5,175 bases of DNA from an uncultured Spirochaetaceae bacterium (lineage in GTDB: Bacteria; Spirochaetota; Spirochaetia; Treponematales; Treponemataceae), in contig CADBRC010000134.1 of assembly GCA_902796985.1 (NCBI GenBank), positions 1 to 5,175 of the forward strand, read 5' to 3'. The notes beneath the pieces are model-generated. The model worked only from the letters and a program-made list of their open reading frames with translations, was not told the DNA's origin and searched no databases. The position numbers and the translations under genes were made by a program. This document shows positions 1 to 5,175 of this stretch, piece after piece. How positions within the stretch are numbered: position 1 is the first letter of the stretch; every line of letters begins with the position of its first letter.

Positions 1-2
1 AA

Positions 3-80
3 CTGCGGGAAGAGCTGCGGACAGAAATCAGCCGGATGGCAGGGCTGTACGGACTCCCCGAAGGCGGACAGGTGCGCTAG
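3..80 (+). CDS. 3' end of an unidentified protein-coding gene (partial, cut by window start)
   Basis: The frame starting at base 3 is open from the window edge to a TAG at 78-80 and encodes 25 residues. They read as a charged helix (LREELRTEISRMAGLYG) followed by a short tail (LPEGGQVR). The spacing of Leu/Ile/Met with Arg/Glu is typical of a real protein C-terminus, and the frame closes just before a C-rich spacer and a good promoter, as expected for a gene end. Too little remains to assign a family. Another frame through this stretch is also open but reads as low-quality Arg/Pro-rich sequence, so this frame is preferred. Confidence 0.5.
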   Translation: MREELRTEISRMAGLYGLPEGGQVR

Positions 81-107
81 AAGCCCCACCCTCCCCCCGA
101 AAAGCAA

Positions 108-136
108 TTGCAACTTTTCCGAAGAAGTCTTATAAT
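108..136 (+). promoter_or_regulatory. Sigma-70-type promoter for the xpaC-telA unit
   Basis: TTGCAA at 108-113 (4 of 6 to consensus) and TATAAT at 131-136 (6 of 6) are separated by exactly 17 bp. Transcription would start near 142-143, giving a leader of about 64 nt before the XpaC start codon. The -35 box lies in a small symmetric stretch: GCAATTGC at 104-111, and GAAAAG (99-104) facing CTTTTC (114-119). This symmetry could be an operator, but it is AT-rich and may be chance. Confidence 0.7.
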
Positions 137-206
137 CGTATACTGGAGGCAGTTTCAAAGGTTCTACAGGACTTTTGTACGTGCCCAGAGGATGTAAGGG
201 GCCGGT

Positions 207-1415
207 ATGGACAACAAAGATATTTTCAGATATGGTGAAGAGATACTGCACAGCATAAACAAAGCTGCCGAGACAGGGAACTTCTCAAACCTCAGCGATG
301 ACATAAGGCGTTCCATTAGCGGGGCCGCGTCAAGCTTGAGCTCCAGCATCAGCTCTGAAATAAGGTCCAGCGTGAAATCGGGACTGAAAAATGCAGTTTC
401 CCCGCAGAATAACCAGAGTTCACCTTTCTTCGCCGGCAGGGTCAGCAGGTACGGCTCCCGCATTATCGGCCTGGGCAAGATTATCATGGGCTCAATCATA
501 GTTTTCATAATGTCGCTTTTTCTTTTGGCGGGCATCATTTCGATTGGCCAGAACCCTGATGAATTGGGCTTTGACATCGGCTTACTGTTTTTTTCGGCTG
601 CATCCGTATTTGGCGGGGGAACTCTAATCTGGTCGGCAAGAAACAAGAACAGGCTTGTGAAAGACTACTTCAGGTTCGGAGATGCAATCGGAAACAAAAC
701 GTATGTCACTATAAAAGAACTTTGTGATAAAACAGGCATGGCAACCGCGTATGTTGTCCGCCAGCTAAAGAAGATGAAGAGCATTGGCTATCTGCCGTAT
801 GCCGTGCTGGATAAAACCGAGACGACGCTGATGCTGACCGACGAAGTCTATAAGGAATACCTGAAAAGCACGGCATACACGCAAGGGTCACCAGCTGCCG
901 CAAAGCCGCAGAAAAACAAAGCTCCCCAAAAGAGCGCGCCTACGGAAGAAAAGCCCACGAAGCGTGAGTATTACACGATTGACGAAAGCCTGCCGGAAGA
1001 CGTGCAGAGCATCCTCAGGGAAGGGAACGACTATCTGAACGAAATCCGCTATTTCAACGACTTGATTCCCGATACGGAGACCATGTCGGACAAGCTGTAT
1101 ACGCTTGAAGCGACAGCCCTCTCGATCTTCAAGAAGCTGAAGGAAACACCGGATATCGCAGGAGATTTGCGGAAGTTCATGTCGTACTACCTGCCGACCA
1201 CAAAGAAGCTTCTGCAGAGCTATGTGAACCAAAGGAAGACGTCGCAGACGGTCGAAACCATCGCAAAATCACAGAAGGAGATCGAAGAGGCGACAGATGT
1301 CATCAACGAAGCCTTTGTAAAGCTTTTGAACCAGCTTTTTGAAAGCGATTCATGGGACATCTCGTCGGACATCAGCGTAATGAAAACGATGATGAAACAG
1401 GATGCGCTTTTGTAA
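207..1415 (+). CDS. xpaC: XpaC-like membrane protein (5-bromo-4-chloroindolyl phosphate hydrolysis family)
   Basis: The 402-residue product matches the XpaC / PF10112 family by recognition of its layout. Residues 1-65 are a Ser-rich amphipathic region. Two hydrophobic segments at about 86-113 and 121-143 form a probable membrane hairpin. Residues 164-220 look like a small winged-helix-type module (YVTIKELCDKTGM, then a recognition-helix-like VVRQLKKMKSIGY and a beta pair). Residues 225-255 are a Lys/Pro/Ala linker. The C-terminal helical domain (about 255-400) carries the family-like stretch YYLPTTKKLLQSYV at 327-340. The family is named after X-phosphate hydrolysis in Bacillus; I see no phosphatase motif, so true enzymatic activity is doubtful. 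ATG 207 is chosen because AAGGGG (196-201) lies 5 nt upstream. The gene is followed by telA in the same direction, as in Bacillus xpaC-yaaN, suggesting a joint envelope or stress role. The symbol is by family resemblance. Confidence 0.85.
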   Translation: MDNKDIFRYGEEILHSINKAAETGNFSNLSDDIRRSISGAASSLSSSISSEIRSSVKSGLKNAVSPQNNQSSPFFAGRVSRYGSRIIGLGKIIMGSIIVFIMSLFLLAGIISIGQNPDELGFDIGLLFFSAASVFGGGTLIWSARNKNRLVKDYFRFGDAIGNKTYVTIKELCDKTGMATAYVVRQLKKMKSIGYLPYAVLDKTETTLMLTDEVYKEYLKSTAYTQGSPAAAKPQKNKAPQKSAPTEEKPTKREYYTIDESLPEDVQSILREGNDYLNEIRYFNDLIPDTETMSDKLYTLEATALSIFKKLKETPDIAGDLRKFMSYYLPTTKKLLQSYVNQRKTSQTVETIAKSQKEIEEATDVINEAFVKLLNQLFESDSWDISSDISVMKTMMKQDALL

Positions 1416-1420
1416 CAGGG

Positions 1421-1460
1421 GGTATCGGAAAACCCGCCAGGACGAGTTTCCGATGCAACC
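1421..1460 (+). other. Intergenic hairpin between xpaC and telA
   Basis: ATCGGAAA (1424-1431) and TTTCCGAT (1447-1454) form a perfect 8-bp stem around a 15-nt loop. GGT (1421-1423) and ACC (1458-1460) could extend it across a small bulge. It begins 8 nt after the XpaC stop. No T-run follows, so it does not look like an intrinsic terminator. It could be an mRNA-stability or processing element that sets the XpaC:TelA ratio, or an operator. No convincing promoter was found in the 102-bp gap, so telA is probably co-transcribed with xpaC. Confidence 0.45.
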
Positions 1461-1517
1461 GGTAACAAACTGATGATAAAGCAATAGAAATCAATACACG
1501 AGGAGTAGTTAGTAATT

Positions 1518-2660
1518 ATGGAATTCAAAGCAGAGACACCGACTTTGACCTTGACGCCAACTTTGACTTTTGACGCACCCGCTGCACCAGCCGCGAAACT
1601 TCCTTCCATCCAGGAAGAAAAACCGAAGGAAGAAATACCGCTCACTCCAGAGGAGCAAGCGCAGGTCGATGCTTTTTCAAAGCAGATCGACCTGTCAAAC
1701 TCCACCGCGATTCTGAACTATGGTGCCGGAACGCAGAAGAAGCTTTCCGACTTTTCCGAGAAAGCGCTTGACTCCGTCCGCACCAAGGACATGGGGCAGG
1801 TCGGCGACATGATTACAAACCTCATCGGCGAGCTCAAGGGCTTTGAGATCGACGAACAGGAAAAGGGACTGAAGGCTCTGTTCAAGAAGAGCGCCAACAG
1901 GCTGACGGCAATGAAGGCCAAGTATGCGAAGGTTGAGACTAATGTAAACGTGATTACGACGGAGCTTGAAAAGCATGAGGTCACCCTGTTGAAAGACGTA
2001 GCGATGCTTGACCAGATGTATCAGGCGAACCTTGCGTACTTCAAAGAGCTTTCCATGTATATTGCAGCGGGAAAGAAGAAGCTGGAGGAGACCAGGAGCG
2101 GAGAGCTTGCCCAGCTGCAGAACAAGGCGGCGCAAAGCGGTCTGGCGGAGGATGTCCAGGCGGCGAAAGATTTGGCCGCAATGTGCGACCGTTTTGAAAA
2201 GAAGATTTACGACCTGCAGTTGACCAGGACGATAGCCCTTCAGAGCGGCCCTCAGATCAGGATGGTCCAGGCTTCCGACACCATCATGGCGGAAAAGATT
2301 CAGTCCACCATCGTAAACACGATTCCCCTGTGGAAGAACCAGATGGTGATTGCCATCGGCGTCGAACATTCCAATCAGGCGGCAAAGGCACAGCGTGAAG
2401 TTTCCGACATGACGAACGAGCTGCTCAGGAAAAATGCCGATGCGCTGAAGACCGCTACGATAGAAACGGTCAAGGAGTCCGAACGCGGAATCGTTGATAT
2501 CGAGACGATAAAGCACACGAACGAACAGCTTATCAGCACGATGGACGAAGTTCTCCGCATTCAGGCCGAAGGCAAGGAAAAACGCCGCAATGCCGAGCAG
2601 GAGCTTTCGCAGATCGAGCAGGAGCTCAAGACCAAACTGCTGCAGGCGTCAAAAGCATAA
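1518..2660 (+). CDS. telA: TelA-family toxic anion (tellurite) resistance protein
   Basis: The 380-residue product is a typical full-length TelA / YaaN / YceH family member (PF05816). Residues 1-45 are a low-complexity leader with a Thr-Leu repeat (PTLTLTPTLTF at 8-18) and an Ala/Pro stretch. The helical family core runs from about 45 to 345, with recognisable blocks IDLSNSTAILNYGAGTQKKL (57-76), TAMKAKYAKVETNVN (130-144), LLKDVAMLDQMY (157-168) and YFKELSMYIAAGKKKLE (174-190). Residues 350-378 are a charged coiled-coil-like tail. There is no signal peptide or membrane segment, so it is probably cytoplasmic or peripheral to the membrane, perhaps acting with XpaC. The family is associated with tellurite, bacteriophage or bacteriocin tolerance, but its molecular function is unsettled. 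GAGGAG (1500-1505) lies 12 nt before ATG 1518, a rather long spacing; the next Met (residue 92) is inside the conserved core, so this start is secure. No truncation is seen. Confidence 0.93.
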   Translation: MEFKAETPTLTLTPTLTFDAPAAPAAKLPSIQEEKPKEEIPLTPEEQAQVDAFSKQIDLSNSTAILNYGAGTQKKLSDFSEKALDSVRTKDMGQVGDMITNLIGELKGFEIDEQEKGLKALFKKSANRLTAMKAKYAKVETNVNVITTELEKHEVTLLKDVAMLDQMYQANLAYFKELSMYIAAGKKKLEETRSGELAQLQNKAAQSGLAEDVQAAKDLAAMCDRFEKKIYDLQLTRTIALQSGPQIRMVQASDTIMAEKIQSTIVNTIPLWKNQMVIAIGVEHSNQAAKAQREVSDMTNELLRKNADALKTATIETVKESERGIVDIETIKHTNEQLISTMDEVLRIQAEGKEKRRNAEQELSQIEQELKTKLLQASKA

Positions 2661-2711
2661 AAGGCAAAAGCTGCGGAGCGGCCGTGCGCGTCCGCTCCGT
2701 CCTCAGCTGCC
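2658..2711 (-). terminator. Intrinsic terminator of the HPt gene (minus strand), between convergent genes
   Basis: CGGAGCGG (2674-2681) and CCGCTCCG (2692-2699) form a perfect 8-bp GC-rich stem with a 10-nt loop. AGCTG (2669-2673) and CAGCT (2704-2708) extend it across a 4-nt bulge. Read on the minus strand, the stem is followed by TTTTGCCTTTT, a fair U-tract, which extends into the telA stop codon. On the plus strand nothing T-rich follows, so for telA it is a hairpin only. The stem begins right after the HPt stop. Confidence 0.6.
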
Positions 2712-3053
2712 CTACAGGACAGCGAGGCTGCCTTCGATTGCCTCAAAGGCTTCATCATAGTCGGCGAGGAAAGCTTTGCTGAGTGCTGCAATGTCGCCCG
2801 CTTTCCTGCCCCGCAGCACATCCTCCAGTGCCTGACCGCTCGCCGAAAGCTTCTGCGCAGCCAGCTGACGGGCGGCCCCCTTGTAGAAATGCACATACTT
2901 GGCCGCCTCGGTTCTGTCCGGCAGGGATGCCAGCCGCTCCAGCTTTGCCCCGTCCAGCCGTTCGCCGGAGACGAAGGCTTTCAGCAGTTCAATCAGAAGC
3001 TCCTTCTCCCCGCCCAGCATTTCCAACGCAGATGAAAGGTCAAGTGTTTCCAT
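2712..3053 (-). CDS. Orphan HPt (histidine-containing phosphotransfer) domain protein
   Basis: The 113-residue product is a single HPt-like four-helix domain, the usual size of the family. It opens with DLSSALEMLGGEKELLIELLK (residues 5-25), matching the typical first helices. The phospho-acceptor motif is HFYKGAA at 55-61, with His55 as predicted acceptor followed by the Lys-Gly pair, then LAAQKLSASGQALE to 77. Such proteins relay phosphate between hybrid kinases or receivers and response regulators in the cytoplasm. Two deviations are visible: Tyr at H+2 where Leu is common, and Ala65 where a Gly is usual. No kinase, receiver or output domain is nearby, so partners are unknown. ATG 3053 is chosen because the domain begins right after it and a near-perfect promoter ends 7 nt upstream; in-frame ATGs at 3062 and 3152 lie inside or upstream of that promoter. 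It diverges from the lipoprotein gene and converges on telA. Confidence 0.72.
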   Translation of the reverse strand: METLDLSSALEMLGGEKELLIELLKAFVSGERLDGAKLERLASLPDRTEAAKYVHFYKGAARQLAAQKLSASGQALEDVLRGRKAGDIAALSKAFLADYDEAFEAIEGSLAVL

Positions 3054-3060
3054 GCCCTTC

Positions 3061-3089
3061 ATTATACGGCCACATAGGAAATCCGTCAA
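3061..3089 (-). promoter_or_regulatory. Sigma-70-type promoter of the HPt gene, predicted to give a leaderless mRNA
   Basis: On the minus strand TTGACG (3089-3084, 5 of 6 to consensus) and TATAAT (3066-3061, 6 of 6) are separated by 17 bp. Transcription 7 nt past the -10 box falls at 3054-3053, that is, on the ATG of the HPt gene. GAAGGG lies only 1 nt from the ATG and upstream of the predicted start, so it could not work as a Shine-Dalgarno site. Confidence 0.75.
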
Positions 3090-3090
3090 C

Positions 3091-3148
3091 GAGACAGGTT
3101 GATTTTGACCAGATTCAAAAGTCCAGCCGGGGCTTTTGAACCTGTCTC
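3091..3148. repeat. Interrupted 16-bp inverted repeat in the HPt/lipoprotein divergent region
   Basis: The right arm CTTTTGAACCTGTCTC (3133-3148) is the reverse complement of GAGACAGGTT plus CAAAAG. The left side carries both parts, GAGACAGG(TT) at 3091-3100 and (TT)CAAAAG at 3114-3121, split by a 15-nt segment. Within that segment TTTTGA (3103-3108) can also pair with TCAAAA (3115-3120). The repeat ends one base before the HPt -35 box and lies outside both predicted transcripts, so it more likely acts as DNA (an operator or activator site) than as RNA. Confidence 0.7.
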
Positions 3149-3181
3149 CCATGACCGAATTCTTCCACAGAAAAATTCAGT

Positions 3182-3216
3182 GAAATTGACATTTCTTGTC
3201 TTTGCGAACAGATAGT
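3182..3216 (+). promoter_or_regulatory. Probable promoter of the lipoprotein gene, with symmetric -35 region
   Basis: A perfect TTGACA lies at 3186-3191. The best -10 candidate is GATAGT at 3211-3216 (4 of 6) with a long 19-bp spacer, so this is weaker than the other promoters in the window and may need an activator. The predicted start falls at about 3222-3224, on the ATG at 3223. GAAAT (3182-3186) and ATTTC (3191-3195) form a small palindrome over the -35 box, a possible operator. Confidence 0.45.
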
Positions 3217-3222
3217 ACCTGT

Positions 3223-3861
3223 ATGAAGACAAATGACTTTGACCGGGGCACTCCCGGTTTCTTCCCCGTGCCGGTCATTCCGGCCTTGGTCGCTGCGGCC
3301 TTGTCTGCCGTAGCTTTGTTTGTGGCAGCCCTCTCTGCCCTCCTGCTCGTCGCATGTTCGTCCCCCGTCAGCGAGGAATTCTACGATGCGGGCGTGCTGC
3401 CCGACGACTACTTCTGCATGAAGCTTCCGTCCGGCAGCACCGCAGACACAGGCGGACAGCTCCGGCTCATCGTCTCCCCGGACTTCGGCGAGAGCCGGGA
3501 ATTCCGTCCGTCTGGCGGTGAGACGGTCCTGCTGGAGTTCAGAAAGAACCGCCCCGCCGCAGTCCTCGCCTATCTTCCGGGCAGGCCAAAGCCCTCCGGA
3601 GCCATTTACCCCTACACGGAAGAACTTGACGAGCGGGACGGATTCGCCGCAGAAATCCTCTGGGAGCTGTACAACGAAGAAGGAGGATGCACGGAGGCCG
3701 AAAAAGAAAACGTGAGGCTCTTCAACTGGCACAAGCTGATTGAGGCTCTGCGGGAACAGGAAAACCCATGGCTCGTTGACAGTGACAAAGTCAAGGAGGC
3801 TATACGCGCCGGCAAGTTCACCAAGAGCAAGATAAAGAAATGGGTCAAGAAGCCCAGCTAG
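3223..3861 (+). CDS. Putative lipoprotein of unknown function
   Basis: The 212-residue product is exported by appearance. A hydrophobic stretch (about 16-44) ends in LLVAC-SS with the predicted lipidated Cys at 45, a good lipobox for signal peptidase II. The n-region is unusual: about 15 residues with Lys, Asp, Asp and Arg and little net positive charge. The mature part (about 168 residues) has PDDYFCMKLPSG (60-71), a beta-rich middle (LRLIVSP, TVLLEF, AVLAYLPG), and a helical end with NWHKLIEAL (168-176) and ENPWLVDSDKVKEAI (180-194), finishing in a Lys-rich tail. I do not recognise a family. There is no Shine-Dalgarno site; ATG 3223 is chosen because the promoter ends just before it. A TTG at 3196 would add nine residues but lies within the promoter spacer. 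It diverges from the HPt gene and ends 3 bases from the DUF3943 stop. It appears more GC-rich than xpaC. Confidence 0.7.
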   Translation: MKTNDFDRGTPGFFPVPVIPALVAAALSAVALFVAALSALLLVACSSPVSEEFYDAGVLPDDYFCMKLPSGSTADTGGQLRLIVSPDFGESREFRPSGGETVLLEFRKNRPAAVLAYLPGRPKPSGAIYPYTEELDERDGFAAEILWELYNEEGGCTEAEKENVRLFNWHKLIEALREQENPWLVDSDKVKEAIRAGKFTKSKIKKWVKKPS

Positions 3862-3866
3862 GGGCT
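3851..3866. terminator. Short bidirectional hairpin across two convergent stop codons
   Basis: AGCCC (3851-3855) and GGGCT (3862-3866) form a 5-bp stem with a 6-nt loop. It covers the lipoprotein stop (3859-3861) and most of the DUF3943 stop (3865-3867). On the plus strand it is followed by ATTTCTT and on the minus strand by TCTTG, so the T-tracts are poor. It is a weak candidate for shared termination. Confidence 0.3.
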
Positions 3867-5175
3867 ATTTCTTGAAGTTCAGGCGGACATAGAGGCCCGC
3901 CGTATAGGCGAATGCATCGGCATGAGGGTAGTTCTGGTACCAGGAGTTTTTGGCAAACAGTTCGTTCTTGAAGCCCAAAGAGATAAAGCTGCTCAGCGGC
4001 AGCTCGAATGACAACTGCGCGTGGTTTATGAGCTCTATTCCTCTCGGCTCATAGTCCACGTCCATGTCGGGCAAGTCGTAGCAGAGGTAGCTGTGCAGGG
4101 TGAAGTCCAGAAGGTCCCCGTTGTCCCAGCGGCTCTTGAACATACCGACAAACTCCAGGCCCGCCGTATAGGAGTAGGAGCGGAGTTCCTCACCCTCGTA
4201 AAGGTGGCGGCGGATGAAGAACATATCGCTCGTGCCAAGCAGGTTTACACCCAGATGGGTCTGGTACTCCAGCGTCGTGGAAGGCAGCCTGCGCCGCTGC
4301 TTGAAGACGAAGCCGGGGGCAAGGGCCGTGAACTCATAGAAGTTTTTCCACATGAAATCATAGTTCATCGACATGCCTATCGTCGTGTCGGTTTCCTTTT
4401 CCTCGGGGATAGTCCGGGAAAAGAGGATGCCGTTGCTGAACAGGTGGATGTCGTAGCCCTTCTTGCGCTCGTCCTCTTTGAAGCCCTGTCCGGAGGAGAC
4501 ACCCATGCCGCCGCCGAAGTTCATCTCGAACTGGCTGTAGGGGGTGTTGGTCTCGTGCCCGTAGGGGTCATTGTACTCAACATAAGCGTCAAGCCCCACC
4601 AGGGCAGGATACATCTCCATGAGGGACCCGGCAGAAATGGGGCGGCTCTTCACGTCATTGGCGCACCCGTCTCCGTAATAGGTCATGCCCAGACCCGCGG
4701 AGAAGTAAGGGCTGAAGGACAGGCGGTAAACCGCTCCGTGCAGGCCCTGGGGCTTGTGCCCGGTCGTAAAGTCCGTGTACAGGCGCATGGGGTTGAAGAG
4801 GTAGCCGAGCGGGGCCCACACATCGGAAGCAGAGATGGACAGGCGGTAGAGCATCTCTCCCATGGCGAAGGCTCCGACCGTCGTATACACCATGTCATTT
4901 ATGGAGGGGGCATTCTTTTCAAAGAAATTTTCCCATATCGTTGAACTTATGGTGGACATGGCAAACGCGCCGAGGGCATTGAAGTTGGAGTTACGGGCCC
5001 CCATGTACGCGAGGTTACCCTGATAGGGGTGCAGGACGAAGTTTGTCCAGTACCAGTCGCGGTCAAACTTCATCTTTCGGTAATGGTTCACGTCCTCCCA
5101 TTCAACCAGGGCCCAGTCACTCCTGAGGATGAAGCGGTTGTAGGCACCGACGACGAGGGGGTGGGCAAACGGAGA
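3865..5175 (-). CDS. DUF3943 family protein, probable outer-membrane beta-barrel (5' end cut by window)
   Basis: 436 C-terminal residues are visible and the frame stays open to the window edge, so the start and any signal peptide lie outside. The first third carries the DUF3943 signature by recognition: NRFILRSDWALVEWED (13-28), DRDWYWTNFVLHPYQGNLAY (38-57), SINDMVYTTVGAFAMGEMLYR (91-111). The remainder is alternating aromatic and polar strands (SFSPYFSAGLGMTYYG, HLGVNLLG, YSYTAGLEFVGMFKSRW) ending in AFAYTAGLYVRLNFKK, consistent with a membrane beta-barrel and a C-terminal aromatic strand. The function of DUF3943 proteins is unknown to me. A GTG at 5091 could be read as a start, but the conserved family sequence continues upstream of it without a break. 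It converges on the lipoprotein gene; no hint of its own promoter is in the window. Confidence 0.82.
   Translation of the reverse strand, partial: SPFAHPLVVGAYNRFILRSDWALVEWEDVNHYRKMKFDRDWYWTNFVLHPYQGNLAYMGARNSNFNALGAFAMSTISSTIWENFFEKNAPSINDMVYTTVGAFAMGEMLYRLSISASDVWAPLGYLFNPMRLYTDFTTGHKPQGLHGAVYRLSFSPYFSAGLGMTYYGDGCANDVKSRPISAGSLMEMYPALVGLDAYVEYNDPYGHETNTPYSQFEMNFGGGMGVSSGQGFKEDERKKGYDIHLFSNGILFSRTIPEEKETDTTIGMSMNYDFMWKNFYEFTALAPGFVFKQRRRLPSTTLEYQTHLGVNLLGTSDMFFIRRHLYEGEELRSYSYTAGLEFVGMFKSRWDNGDLLDFTLHSYLCYDLPDMDVDYEPRGIELINHAQLSFELPLSSFISLGFKNELFAKNSWYQNYPHADAFAYTAGLYVRLNFKK

Noticed and set aside
1695..2516. Minus-strand open frame of 273 codons
   Set aside because: Fully antisense to the conserved telA core and rich in Leu, Arg and His; the TelA reading is far better supported.
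2783..3139. Plus-strand open frames over the HPt gene
   Set aside because: Pro/Arg/Ser-rich translations antisense to the HPt gene with no start signals.
3054..3152. Upstream extension of the HPt protein to ATG 3152
   Set aside because: The extra 33 residues run through the palindrome and the promoter and look unlike protein belonging to an HPt domain.
3157..3178. GAATTCTT / AAAAATTC imperfect inverted repeat
   Set aside because: Only AT-rich pairing with one mismatch; likely chance next to the promoter, although its position upstream of the -35 box was noted.
3115..3732. Minus-strand open frame of 205 codons
   Set aside because: Antisense to the lipoprotein gene and crosses the divergent promoter region; its sequence is Gly/Arg/Glu-rich without recognisable features.
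4021..4944. Long plus-strand open frame of 307 codons
   Set aside because: It lies antisense to the DUF3943 gene, is rich in Val, Gly, Ala and His with no domain-like pattern, and has no ribosome-binding site. It is a shadow of the GC-biased codons on the other strand.
5089..5091. GTG as start codon of the DUF3943 gene
   Set aside because: Upstream codons to the window edge are open and continue DUF3943-like sequence (NRFILRSDWALVEWED), so the gene is cut by the window.

Overview
The window looks like chromosomal DNA from a bacterium of moderate GC content, most likely a spirochaete of the Treponema type. That is an inference from protein character, not from a marker gene: an XpaC/TelA pair, a DUF3943 beta-barrel-like protein, a lipoprotein with a relaxed lipobox, and near-consensus sigma-70 promoters. 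A firmicute-like donor or another host cannot be excluded. No rRNA, tRNA, CRISPR array or mobile element was seen.

Layout. Positions 1-80 hold the last 25 codons of an unidentified plus-strand gene. A clear promoter (TTGCAA, 17 bp, TATAAT) at 108-136 drives a two-gene plus-strand unit: an XpaC-like membrane protein (207-1415) and a TelA-family protein (1518-2660), separated by 102 bp containing a hairpin. This pairing recalls xpaC-yaaN in Bacillus and is linked in the literature to cell-envelope and toxic-compound tolerance, with no settled biochemical role.

An orphan histidine-phosphotransfer (HPt) protein lies on the minus strand at 2712-3053. It converges on telA and ends at a strong hairpin that has a U-rich tail only in the minus direction. 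Its promoter (TTGACG, 17 bp, TATAAT) puts the predicted transcription start on the ATG, so the mRNA should be leaderless.

The 169 bp between the HPt gene and a divergent lipoprotein gene (3223-3861) is the most unusual part of the window. It has back-to-back promoters, both predicted to give leaderless or nearly leaderless messages, and an interrupted 16-bp inverted repeat (3091-3148) just upstream of the HPt -35 box. The lipoprotein gene converges on a DUF3943 gene (3865 to the window end, minus strand), with three bases between the stop codons. The DUF3943 gene is cut by the window edge.

Working picture: a cell-envelope neighbourhood (XpaC/TelA membrane-associated proteins, a lipoprotein, a probable outer-membrane barrel) with a small phosphorelay protein in the middle. 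A functional link between the HPt protein and its neighbours is speculative.
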